Origin: Geosiphon pyriformis
Taxonomy: Eukaryota; Glomeromycota; Glomeromycetes; Archaeosporales; Geosiphonaceae
Length of the DNA: 64,000 bases
Assembly: GCA_016748015.1 (NCBI GenBank)
Contig: JAAOMT010000295.1
Span: forward strand, 874,604-938,603
Direction: 5' to 3'
Made by a program: the position numbers and the translations under genes. This document shows positions 24,136-33,948 of the stretch, piece by piece; within the stretch, counting starts at the first letter, position 1; each line of letters opens with the position of its first letter. Under the pieces are notes generated by a model, which was not told where the DNA came from, made no database searches, and saw only the letters and a list, made by a program, of their open reading frames with translations.

Positions 24136-24886
24136 TGTTACAAATAATTATTTGGGGTCTCTAATTAAATAACAAACTTATAACTTAGTGTTTAATAGCT
24201 GTAATTTATGGTAATGTTTGAAGGTTTTATAATCTAAAGGTTTTGGTTGAGTCTTTTGTATAATGAACATAAATTTAATGGTGTGTAATTTTTTTGTAAT
24301 GCATTTTTCAATTTTTTTCTTCAGCTTGGTGGTTAATTTATTCTGGCAGTCATGCTTTTCTGGTAAGCTATTCAATTTTCATTTTGTATCCTTCTATTCA
24401 GGTCTTTTACCAGACTATTTATGATGTCAATAATTTAGTGCTTAATTCTTTAATCAATTAATAAACAACAACAAAAATAAAATACAAAAAAAATTAAAGA
24501 AATAAAATATAAGCCAAGACAATAAAGTTAGTATCCTATCAATAGCCATAATCAAAAGCTATTGTTTTAGTGTGATTAAGTATTCAATATTATTAACATG
24601 AAGTGTTAATAATGGGGAAAGTAATTTAGATGATAAATAATTATTTATTAATATTAATAATTTTAATAGAGATGTGATAAATGGAAAAGTATTGGTAATT
24701 ATTCTCCCTTTTTTGCTTCTAATGCTCTTGCTATATATACATAATTTAGGTTCTATAAGATTACTCACATTCCTGAGTAATGTGCTATAATTTCTTGAGT
24801 AATGTGCTTATGTGCTAACTACTACTTTCTTATTGGTCTATTTGTTTTCTTACTATTTTTTTTATATGTTTTTTTTATGAGTAATA
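24136..24886 (-). repeat. 3' LTR of gypsy element C, about 751 bp
   Basis: Ends read TGTTAC on the left and GTAATA (from GTAACA) on the right, in the same style as families A, B and D. It adjoins, through element A2, the C internal region resuming at 52309. Frames of 65 and 69 codons on the minus strand here have no protein character. No second C LTR is in the window, so this assignment rests on the ends, the position and the presence of a TATA box. Confidence 0.65.
24729..24808 (-). promoter_or_regulatory. C LTR TATA box and 22-bp repeat
   Basis: On the plus strand GAGTAATGTGCT occurs at 24775-24786 and 24797-24808, 22 bp apart, with an inverted partial copy (TTACTCACATTC) at 24761. Reading the minus strand these lie just upstream of TATATATAGCAAG (about 24729-24741). 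The layout mirrors the U3 arrays of the other LTR families. Confidence 0.5.
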
Positions 24887-24887
24887 T

Positions 24888-24916
24888 TGTTATGAGTTGG
24901 AATAATAAGCTAACAG
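24888..24916 (-). repeat. Element A2 3' LTR, detached 29-bp end
   Basis: TGTTATGAGTTGGAATAATA and the next 9 bases match the family A LTR end as seen intact at 51615. It is cut off from the rest of the LTR (44629 onward) by element B1. The 4 bases ACAG at 24913-24916 repeat at 44629-44632 as B1's target duplication. The outer flank ATAT (24884-24887) repeats at 52305-52308 as A2's. Confidence 0.92.
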
Positions 24917-25908
24917 TATTACCAGAGGTTTTTGGTCTCTTTTCTTAAATGTTGTCGATGCTTGTTTGCTGTGAATTCACGTTTTCTGGATGTGGTTAAA
25001 CCTCCAGTAACTGAATTTATCTTGAAATTATTTCCTATAATTTGAGCTGCTGGGCTTATGAGTGGAATGGCCAATTCCATGCCAGTTACTTTATGTAGTT
25101 ATGTTGTAGTAAACGTCAACTTTTTCCCAGAAATTGCTCATCTGAAAGCTCACTAAAATGTATAGTTACTTTGCTGTAAAAGTCAACTCTTCTACAGAAA
25201 TCTTGTCTGTAGGCTACCCTAATGATTATGATAATAAAAGAAAAGAAAATAAAAGAAAAGGAAAGAAAAAGAAGAAATAAGGAATTGATTTGTTAAAGTC
25301 GTTTTGGATCCAGGCCTGGAAGTGTTTTAACAGTCTACTGAAATTGGTAGCTAATCAATTTCAAACTGTTAGTTGTGTTTTTAAGGATTTTCCAAGTGCA
25401 ATAATTTAAAAAATTTGGTTTTTCGAATTATTTGATATTTATTTCTTTTTGTGTGTGTAGAAATGGTTCTAAGTGATAAATCTAAAGTAAGATACATTTT
25501 CTCAAAGAGAGAAGCTCTTCTTTTTATACAACTTGTTGTAACACTATTCTATGAACTTGAACTTTGCTATTTTCTACAATTTTGCTGAACTAAAGATACA
25601 TTTTGGTGAACTACAAGTTATTTCTGCGAACTATTAGATATTTCAGTGAACTATCAATTATTTCGGCGAATTTCTATAAATTTCGGTGAACTTTTGAATG
25701 TTACATAGTTCAGGGTATTGCATGATTGATCATTGCAATTAGGTTACATTTATGTTGTGTACAATTTGGGTTATTAATTAAATGATAATTTCGGATATTT
25801 TTGCTAATGTAATAAGTGATAATTTGAAACAATAATATGTGCTAATTAATGATAGGAATTATAAGATAGTTTCATGCTCAATGATATCTCTAATTTCGTT
25901 TGATAACA
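24917..25908 (-). repeat. B1 3' LTR, 992 bp
   Basis: Left end TATTACCAGAGG corresponds to TGTTACTGAAGG of the other copy, with the TG dinucleotide changed to TA. Right end is GTTTGATAACA. It contains the 20-bp spaced motif array (about 25597-25700) and TATA region of family B. Confidence 0.9.
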
Positions 25909-26554
25909 TAACCTCCTTCTCAAGACTGAGCTCCGTCAAAGTCCAAGTACTGTTTGTTATTTCCAGATAATAATCCAAAATTATTGAAGAAATTTGGTCT
26001 GAAAATTGTTGAAATTTCAGTTCTGTGAGCTTTTCAATGTATTGAATCTTCAAAGGTTGAAAAATTGGGTTTTGTAGTACATTTTCACAGGTGTGGAATA
26101 GGTCATAAAGTCTAAGAGCAGCTCTGAGCCTGTAGTGACTGTTTGTTGATCCAGCTATTGTCTTGAATTCATTGTGGAGTTGTTTCTGAATAGCTTCTTT
26201 TGTGAGGTTTGCTGTTGTAAGTTCCAATTTCCGTTCGTAGAGTGTTTTTTCAATGTGAAAATATCTATAGATTGGAGAATATTCAGTGTTTTTCTCATTG
26301 CGACACAGTTGAAATTTTTGTTGAATTGTAGTATTTGGTGGAATACTAATCAGAGTGAGCATTAGATTTTCTCTTAAAGCAAGCTTTAAAAGTTCTGGCA
26401 GGTGAATTCCAGTATAACTTCTTGTGTTCTTTTTATACGGGTAATATTTTTGTGAATTTGGGGCTAAATTTGTAACTACTTCTGTTTAGGTATAATTAAT
26501 GTGGTTTCTAGTAACAGTAATAGATGATTCGGGTATTGTTTTTAAAGCTAACAT
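25859..26554 (-). pseudogene. B1 ORF3 of unknown function after integrase
   Basis: Reading from the ATG at 26554 (MLALKTIPE), with a stop near 26490 where B2 has Gln, the frame continues to 25859 and ends about 50 bp inside the 3' LTR. It is nearly identical to B2 ORF3 over 200 residues, including RAALRLYDLFHTCENVLQN. It is open for 167 codons here. Most differences from B2 are substitutions rather than breaks, more like a gene under some constraint than neutral sequence, though shared recent ancestry could also explain it. It has no membrane segment or known motif that I can see. Confidence 0.72.
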
Positions 26555-26699
26555 TAGTTTTTGGGATAATTGTTGAATGTTTTAAAGAATAGTCATTATA
26601 AGCAATTTGAAATAAAAGAAAATTATTTTTGGTGCATGGGTTTTTATGTTATTTTTGTTTTGTTTTTGTGAGATTGTTTTTAAATTATAAGAAGATAAC

Positions 26700-28130
26700 T
26701 ATAATAATTAATTTAAATTAAGTGTTCAAGTTGGGAGACTGTTCAATGACAACTATTGGTTCTAAATTTCGGGAAATGTCTTTAGAATTGATTAAAGAGA
26801 AATGTGTACCAATTTGTGAAATTAATAGTTCAGGATTGTTTCTGGAATTATAGTGTTTCAAACGATCTCCATGTGCAACTTTTGCTAGAATTTTGTTATC
26901 AAGTCTTAGCTTATATGATCCGTTGCCTAAAACTTTATGGATAAAGAATGGTTCATCCTATTTATTTTCAAATTTCTCACTCCATTGTTTTTCAGATTTA
27001 GTTCTGTGTAAGAGAACTTTGTTTCTGATTTTAAATTTATTGGTGACTGGAGGCAATTTGTTATTATGCCGTTCTTTTTGTTGAGCTTGGGAGTTTTCAA
27101 TATGGGTGGCTGCTATTCATTATTTTTCTTCTAACGTGCTAAGCAGAGTGTAGGCTTTTCATTGAAGTGTTTCCTGAAAATTGTTTTTATTGATTGGTTG
27201 TGCTGGGTATGTTTCCACTGTGAACTTAATTGGTAGTGTTACTGTCCTTCCATAAGTTAAATCAAATGGTGTGTGTTTTGTGGTATCTTGTTTTAGTGTT
27301 CTATATGCTAGTAACACTGATGGAATAAAGATATCCCATTCTTGCTCAAAATCAGTTGAGACTTTGGCTAATGACTCACACAATGTTCTGTTAAAACGTT
27401 CCACAAGTCCGTTTGTTTGTGGATGGTAGGGCAAAGACAGAGGTCTTTTGACATTGAATCGTTCGCAAATTTCTTGTATTAGATTGTTCACAAAATGTGT
27501 ATCCTGGTCGGATAAAAGTTCAATCAGACATCTGTGTCTACAAATGATGTCTTCATAGATGAAATTTGCTACTGATTTTGCATCTGCTCATTGAATGGCT
27601 CTGGCTTCAGGCCATTTAGTAAAATAGTCTACAGCTACTGCAATATAACGGTTTTCTTGAGTGGTGATAGATAATGGTCCAACTAAATCAATACCAACTC
27701 AGTCAAAGGGTTGTTCAACTTTGATTGAATTTAATGGTTCAGTAAGGTGTGTTCCTCCTTTTCTTTGACAACTATCACAAGATTCGACATATTTGTGAAT
27801 GTTTTTCCTCATTTGAGGCCAAAAATAGTATTCTAGTGTTCTTTGAGTGGTGCTATCTTTTCCGAAGTGTGCTGATGAAGGATCTGAGTGCATGTTGTAT
27901 AATATGGTCTCTTTTTCCTGTTCTTGTATTAGTCTGAGTGATTTGTCTGGGTTTTTGAAATTTTGATGATAAATAATATTGTTGTGTAAAAAATATTGTT
28001 TGGCTTGTTGTTGTAGTTAATGTTTTTTATCTAGAGACCAATTTGTTGAGATTGTTAATGTTTCTAAATATTGTTTAAGATTGTTGTAGTTTCTGAATTC
28101 ATTGTTTGTTGGCTCTTTTGGTTGGTTAAG
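26700..28130 (-). pseudogene. B1 integrase
   Basis: The minus frame shows the N-terminal zinc domain (MHSDPSSAHFG, then CDSCQ near 27760), VGIDLVGPLSITT with the first catalytic Asp intact, LLSDQDTHFVN with the second, and NGLVERFNRTL with Glu, so the D,D35E triad is complete. Open frames are 27893-27699 and 27491-27159; TGA and TAA codons interrupt between them. The GPF/Y-like tail and the Lys-rich C-terminus follow to about 26700. Confidence 0.88.
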
Positions 28131-28612
28131 TTGAGTGTTGGTTTTTGTTTTCTAATCTTGTCTCATTCTGAAGAGACAGTCTACATTGGTGTGGAGTTTT
28201 CCTGGTTTGTGATGTACTATGTATCGATAATTTGCTAGAAATCCTGTCCATTGGGTTTGTTTTGTATTTAGCTGAGTATTTTTGTTCTGAAGCTATTTGA
28301 GTCCAATATTATCAGTGATAATATCAAATTCTTTAGGCCTGAGATAAAGGTTGAAGTGGTGTAGGGCCCAAATTACGGCTGCTGTTTCTAGTTCTGTGGC
28401 AGGGTAGTTTTTCTCAGCTGGTTTTAATGTTCTGTTAGCATAAGCAATTACTCACTTATTTCCATTGTCATCTAGTTGTGATAAGATGGCACCAAAGGCA
28501 GTATATGAAGCATCTGTAGCTAGTCGAAATCGGTTGCTAAAATCTGGGTAGGTGAGGATTGGGGCTGTTGTTAGTTTTTCTTTGAGAATTTCAAAAGCTT
28601 TTTGGTGTTCAG
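28131..28612 (-). pseudogene. B1 RNase H, cut by B2
   Basis: The read includes KAFEILKEKLTTAPIL, RLATDASYTAFGAILSQL (first catalytic Asp) and further RNase H blocks, with TGA near 28452. The upstream part of the same domain and the whole reverse transcriptase lie beyond B2, from 38444. Confidence 0.85.
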
Positions 28613-29596
28613 TTTTACCAGACAAAATTAGAGATATCATTTAGCATGAAATTATCTCATAATTCCTATCATTAATTAGCATATATTATCGTTTCAAATT
28701 ATCACTTATTACATTAGCAAAGAATGTCCGAAATTATCATTTAATTAATAACCCAAATTGTACACAACACAAATGTAACCTAATTGCGATGATCAATCAT
28801 GCAATACCCCAAACTATGTAACATTCAAAAGTTCACCGAAATTTATAGAAATTCACTGAAATAATTGATAGTTTACCGAAATATCTAATAGTTCACAGAA
28901 ATAACTTGTAGTTTGCCGAAATGTATCTTTAGTTCAGCGAAATTGTAGAAAATAGCAAAGTTCAAGTTCATAGAATAGTGTTATGACAAGTTGTATAAAA
29001 GAAGAGCTTCTCTCTTCAAAAAAATGTATCTTACTTTATATTTGTCACTTAGAACCATTCATACACACACAGAAAAAAAATAAATATCAAATAATTTGAA
29101 AAACCAAATTCTTTAATTATTGCACTTGGAAAATCCCCAAAACCCAACTAACGTTTTGAAATTGATTAGCTACCAATTTCAGTAAACTGTTAGTGACTCC
29201 AGGCCTGGATAGAAAACATTTCCCTTAATAAAATCCTATTTCTTTTACACTTCTTTTATTTTTCTTTTCTTTTTTTATTACAATTATTAGGGTAGCCTAC
29301 AGACAAAATTCCTGTAGAAGAGTTGACTTTCACAGCAAAGTAACTACACATTTTTAGTGAGCTTCCAGACAAGCAATTCCTGGGAAAGAGTTGACGTTTA
29401 CTACAACGTAACTACATAAAGCAACTGGCATGGAATTGGCCATTCCACTCATAAGCCCAGCAAGTTCAAATTATAGAAGATAATATGAAGTTAAAAATTC
29501 AGTCACTAGAGGTTCAACCACACCCAGAAAACGTGAATTCACAGCAAATAAGTATTAACAACATTACAGAAAAGAGACCAAAAACCTCCGGTAATA
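28613..29596 (+). repeat. B2 5' LTR, 984 bp
   Basis: The start TTTTACCAGAC corresponds to TGTTACCAGAC and the end GGTAATA to AGTAACA, judged from the B1 LTR at 43638-44628, whose ends are TGTTAC/GTAACA. Both TG and CA ends are therefore eroded in this copy. Confidence 0.9.
28831..29001 (+). promoter_or_regulatory. B2 U3 array of six 20-bp-spaced motifs plus TATA box
   Basis: The core GTTCACCGAAAT recurs with small changes at 28831, 28851, 28871, 28891, 28911 and 28932, an exact 20-bp step except the last (21). TATAAAAG follows at 28994-29001. All family B LTRs in the window keep this array. A regular spacing near two helix turns would suit repeated binding of one protein; that is inference. 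Confidence 0.75.
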
Positions 29597-29615
29597 TTTG
29601 GTGCTCTCCCATGGA
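29597..29615 (+). other. B2 primer-binding site candidate
   Basis: TTTGGTGCTCTCCCATGG directly follows the LTR. B1 has TTTGGTGCTTTCCCACAG (minus, 43637-43621) and D has TTTGGTGAACCCTAGG, so TGGTG plus a few bases is constant. Confidence 0.6.
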
Positions 29616-29638
29616 AATAACACAGCAACAAATTCAAA

Positions 29639-31375
29639 GTGGCGACTGCCTCAGACATCACAACCTTAAAGTATTATCAATTAATTTACACACACTACAA
29701 ACAACAATTTGAAATACACGATGGAATCATAGCTTTCAAGAAAACACTTTTTCAATACATCGAAAATCAAATCAATGACTACCTCTTTGGGAACTATAAC
29801 ATTACAACAGTTAAAAGAGATCTTCTTGAGAACATACTACACTATTCTAACACTGAATTAGAAAACATTAGTGCTGAAGCTTGCGCTACTTATTTTGAGG
29901 AACTCGATTATAATATTATTTGATTCTGTGAAGAAAAATATCTTGCAAATGCACAATTTGCCTTTGAATTCGAATTTGATCCTGAAACCAGTAGCAACAA
30001 AAGACAAAAAGATAACCGACCTGTTCACACAACACCCAATACTCCCAAAATATCATTCAAACATCTACAAACATCTGAACAAAAAACCAGCTCAAAACTT
30101 CCACTTACTATCATACCTTTTCCAGCTTCACTTGCACAAGCACAAACATTTAATTCACCCTTGAATCAATTTGCAAGACCAGAAGATTTTACATCACTCA
30201 GAAGTCCCACCAGACAACAAGAACCTCTTCAAACTAGTTCCAATCTCCTTGATTTTCTAGCTGAAAATCAAAGTGAACACTCTGAGACAGCAGCAAACGA
30301 AGAAAACAACTCTGAAATAACTGAAAAAGAATCAATAGACAGTGAAAACGAAGAAGACAAAATGACAACATACATCACAAAAATCCCTGACTTTAATGGA
30401 GAAAACATTGAGACCAGTCCTCAAAAATGGCTCGACCAAGTTACTAAAGCTGGAGATGCAAATGGATGGAATGCCACCAGAATGTTAAGAACAATTCCAT
30501 ACTTTCTCAAAGAAACAGCAGGAGAATGGTTTGAAAACCTGGCCGCCCCATTCAATGATTGGAACGCTTTCAAAGCAGCCTTCCTTGAACAGTTCACCGA
30601 CAATAATACCTCCATCACTCTTCGCAATCGTTTTCAAAATATCAAACAAGAACCCTCTGAATCTGTTATGACTTATATTGGGAAATTCAACAAACTTCTC
30701 AGATGGATTTGCCAACTCGAGACAAATGATTATTATTCTGATGCTCAAATCTTGGATCAATTTATTGCTGGTCTAAAAGATAAACTAATTAAAAAGGTTT
30801 GCCCACACGCGCCAGAAGATTTAAACTCTGTCATACAGCATGCGAAAAGATACGAAATGCCCATGGAAGAGGCCAATCATACAAAACTTGTAAATTTGGC
30901 AATTGGAGAAACCAGCTCAGCAGCTGAGGAAAAAATTGACCAACTCACAAAGAAGGTCGAAAACTATTTTACCAACCAACAACAACAAAGATATCAACCA
31001 CCCCAAAGACGAAATCAAAATAACTTTGCACCACTTTTCAATAACCAGCTCCAGAATTGCCATTACTGTGGAATCTCTGGCCACTGGAAAAGAGATTGCA
31101 GAAAGTTACAATGAGACCAACAAAATAGGGATAATTAATGTTACTCTCCACCACAGCAATCTTATTATCAACCATTACCACCAGCTTACTATCCACCAAA
31201 ACCCCAATACCAAAATAACTATTATCAGCCCACTCCACAACCAATCCAACAGCAATACCAACAACCACCCACACAACATTATCAAGTACCTGCTCAAAGA
31301 CTGATTACACAAAATCAATTCACACCACAAAACTGATACCAAGTAAACAACAGTAGAATCAGTTCAAACAACCAA
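29639..31375 (+). pseudogene. B2 pre-Gag and Gag with CCHC knuckle
   Basis: A single frame runs from a GTG at 29639 (VATASDITTLKYYQL) through a TGA at 29921 to a stop at 31112 and on through a Pro/Gln-rich linker to the protease. No in-frame ATG occurs before 30362 (MTTYITKIPDF), so either Gag proper starts there or translation begins upstream without AUG. The TGA at 29921 is also in B1. The capsid-like part (about 30420-30900) has GEWFENLAAPFNDW and a following FLEQF. The knuckle C-x2-C-x4-H-x4-C is intact at 31058-31099. An acidic Glu/Asn-rich segment precedes 30362. Confidence 0.85.
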
Positions 31376-32191
31376 TTGGTTCCCCGAAATACCACTCAAC
31401 TAAGACCTAACCACTACCACACTCAACCCAGTTATTTAACAATGCCAGAAGAACAGGATTTTCACCATACTGCACTCTCGGAAGGTAGAGCTACAGCACA
31501 ACAACAACAAAACCCTTCTCATAACCACACCACAATTCCACCAGCCCAAATTGCTGAAAACACCAATCTCTCTGATATCTTTCCTTTCAAATTTGAAGCA
31601 AATGAATCACCATTCTTGCTTAGCAATACAGCGGCTAATGAGCAAAAAGCCATCACTGCAATGTACACAGAAGCTGAAGTAAAAGGAAAACCAATTCACT
31701 TGATCCTAGACAGTAGATCCGCCGGAAGCATTATCACCTACCAGTTGATACAACAGTTGAAAAAAAATGTCAACCGACCAGCTCAAACAGTAATTGTCAC
31801 TGCTGATGGCATGAAAAAGACCCCAGTAGGAGAAATTGACAATTTTCTGTTCACTCTTGATGGAATTACCATTCCAGTCAAAGTTCTTGTAATGAATGCA
31901 CCCCAATACCAAGCTCTCGTCAGAAATGATTGGCTTCAAAAAGCCAATGCTAATCTGAATTGGGAAACACAAGAGTTAACAATCTCCTACCAAGAACAAC
32001 ACGCCCAGGTACCTGCCATTTGTGATACATTCAACAAACGCTCTGAAAAAGCCCCAGCTTTTGAATTCGAACTGGAAGAGAAAAAACCCCTCATTGAAAC
32101 ATTCATGGCTCTTGGATCAATGTCCAACTGGGCCGATGAAACAGAACAAAAACATTTTACTCCACACTCTGAACCCGAAACCTCTGGATAA
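31376..32191 (+). pseudogene. B2 aspartic protease
   Basis: The frame continues from Gag. The active-site loop reads LILDSRSAGSII at about 31699-31736, with Arg (AGA) where D-S-G is expected, and the C-terminal block VRNDWLQKANANLNWE is near 31918. B1 has the same Arg. The segment ends at a TAA (32189) where B1 encodes Trp. Upstream residues NLSDIFPFKFEANESPF match B1. It would mature Gag-Pol in the particle. Confidence 0.82.
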
Positions 32192-32650
32192 AATATCCCT
32201 TACTCAAAACCCAAACCAAGGAAACAACACCCCTATATTTCCCTTAAATGTAAGAACTGCCACAAAAAACTATCGTCAATGAGAGCCTGCATTTCACCTG
32301 AAGAAGAATATGAGAATCATACTTGTTATTACTGCAAGGCTTGCCACAGAGAGTGATGGGGCCATCTAATAAAAAGGAGCAGAAAATGGGACAACACCCT
32401 TTGTTTGACTTGTGGAGATATGCTACTGGAAGAATGCAATTGGATTGATGTAGCAATGAGAGGAGGCATCTGTGATCAGACCTGCCAATATGCTTTATCA
32501 ATTTCAGAAAAAGTAAAAAGAGGAACACCCTTTAATGCAGCATACAATAGTGCTTTCAACAAACTTTATTACTACCCTCATGATGCTGAGATGATTTTCG
32601 ACTTAGCAATGGCATTAATTAATGGAGCTACCAAAGAAGATGTTTGTTAA
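32192..32650 (+). pseudogene. B2 Cys-rich module between protease and dUTPase
   Basis: The frame reads CKNCHKKL, CYYCKACHRE, a TGA, CLTCGDML and CDQTCQYALS, followed by a helical stretch (FNAAYNSAFNKLYYY). Pairs of Cys spaced by two or three residues suggest one or more zinc sites. B1 carries the same module in 40469-41038 and C a decayed one near 57450; A has a shorter relative before its RT. The frame shifts by one lost base near 32650. I know no name for it. Confidence 0.7.
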
Positions 32651-32784
32651 TGAAGGAAGCAGAATATATTGAATACACTATAGAATTAGCTGGATTCGAT
32701 TACGAAGATGAAGTAGAAGTCTACCACCAAATTGCAAGTCACACCTATCCAACTCAAAAAGCTCAAATTCAATGATTAGAGCAA

Positions 32785-33948
32785 ATGAACATTAGGCTAT
32801 GTGAAGAATGCATTATGTCTTGTAATGAACAATGGTGTTCTGAATGCTATGCTCTTAGTATCCCCTTGCCCAGCGAAAATAATGAGAATGAAATTGAATT
32901 TGGAGAACCTAAAGAAACGGAAGAAATTGAAACAACACCCATCTACCTTATCGAAAATCAGCCTGCCTTACAACTTAAATATTTCAACAACAACGGACAA
33001 GAAATAAAACCTGAAAAAGCACACGAAATTGATGCTGGATATGACCTAAGATATCCAGGCAAGGATACTCTTGTTCTCAAACCCAAATCTCTCACAAAAA
33101 TCAATCTCAAAATTGCACTCGAAATCCTGCTAGGAGCAATAGTTCAAATTGCCTCCCGGTCCTCTCTGGCAAGCAAAGGAATCAATGTTAGAGGAAGAAT
33201 AATTGATGCTGGATATATTGGAGACATAACAGTGATGCTTCAAAATAAAACTGACAAACCATTCAAGATCGAACATGCTGAAAAAATTGCCCAAGCTATT
33301 TACCTACCCTTAATCAACATTTCGGGTTTGCAACTAGTCAATCAAAGAGAACAATTAGGAAAAAGCGATAGAGGAACCCAAGGTTTTGGTTCAACTGGAC
33401 GATTCACAGTTCCAGTTAATATAGCACTTAACACACAGAATGAATCCCATCAGATTCTCAGACTTCCACAACCGATTACTATCTCACCCTTTGAAAAACA
33501 TCCAGAAATCTACACCTGCCCAAAGTCAACAACCACACAACAAATTTTTGAGTCCAATGAACAAGTCTGCTTGGAACATAATATTTTGATCCCAAACATT
33601 TATATTCTAGAAGGAACAAAGAAAGTCCGAGTTACTTTTTACAACCCCAATAATTACCCCATAATTTTATTAAATAATTTAGAAATTGGAGTTATTCACA
33701 GTAATATATTTCAACAAGAATTACCCCAAATAGTTCCCAATTTCTCTGAAATTATTGGACATTCAATACCAAAAACCAACCCAAACCCCAGCTCCGAAAA
33801 CTACTATGTTGTCATGGAAAAACTATCTCAAATCAACATGGGACAACTTGAACCACAACAACAGACCCAGCTCAAAGAGCTAATTGCAGAATTTGCTGAC
33901 ATCTTTGCTGAAAACAACAATGACTTAGGAAGAACTGATTTGGTTTAA
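32785..33948 (+). CDS. dUTPase domain of B2 Gag-Pol plus beta-rich linker
   Basis: dUTPases hydrolyse dUTP to dUMP and keep uracil out of new DNA. All five trimeric-dUTPase motifs are present in order: DAGYDL (about 33033), SRSSLASKG (33155), IDAGYIGDI (33202), EKIAQAIYLPL (33280) and RGTQGFGSTG (33370). The catalytic Asp of motif 3 and the Gly-rich last motif are intact. Residues 1-80 contain Cys pairs (CEEC, CSEC) continuing the upstream module. After the dUTPase about 150 residues look beta-rich (VRVTFYNPNNYPI) and lead into RT. The frame is open for 387 codons, the longest in the window apart from LINE ORF2. It is one part of a polyprotein; a separate ATG at 32785 need not be a start. Confidence 0.9.
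   Translation: MNIRLCEECIMSCNEQWCSECYALSIPLPSENNENEIEFGEPKETEEIETTPIYLIENQPALQLKYFNNNGQEIKPEKAHEIDAGYDLRYPGKDTLVLKPKSLTKINLKIALEILLGAIVQIASRSSLASKGINVRGRIIDAGYIGDITVMLQNKTDKPFKIEHAEKIAQAIYLPLINISGLQLVNQREQLGKSDRGTQGFGSTGRFTVPVNIALNTQNESHQILRLPQPITISPFEKHPEIYTCPKSTTTQQIFESNEQVCLEHNILIPNIYILEGTKKVRVTFYNPNNYPIILLNNLEIGVIHSNIFQQELPQIVPNFSEIIGHSIPKTNPNPSSENYYVVMEKLSQINMGQLEPQQQTQLKELIAEFADIFAENNNDLGRTDLV

Larger units (their letters stand above)
24917..28612 (-). mobile_element. Ty3/gypsy element B1, 3' half
   Basis: Minus-oriented dUTPase-bearing gypsy element carrying, from right to left, part of RNase H, integrase, ORF3 and the 3' LTR. It is broken at 28612 by insertion of B2 and continues at 38444. 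The join restores KWTTEHQKAF in the protein, with flanks TCAG and TTGG as a diverged 4-bp duplication. Confidence 0.93.

Noticed and set aside
24178-24768. Two minus-strand ORFs of 65 and 69 codons
   Set aside because: They lie inside the LTR of element C and have no protein character; best explained as LTR sequence.
32785-33948. Stand-alone host dUTPase gene captured beside a transposon
   Set aside because: The same domain sits at the same place in B1 and C, in frame with RT in B2, so it belongs to pol.
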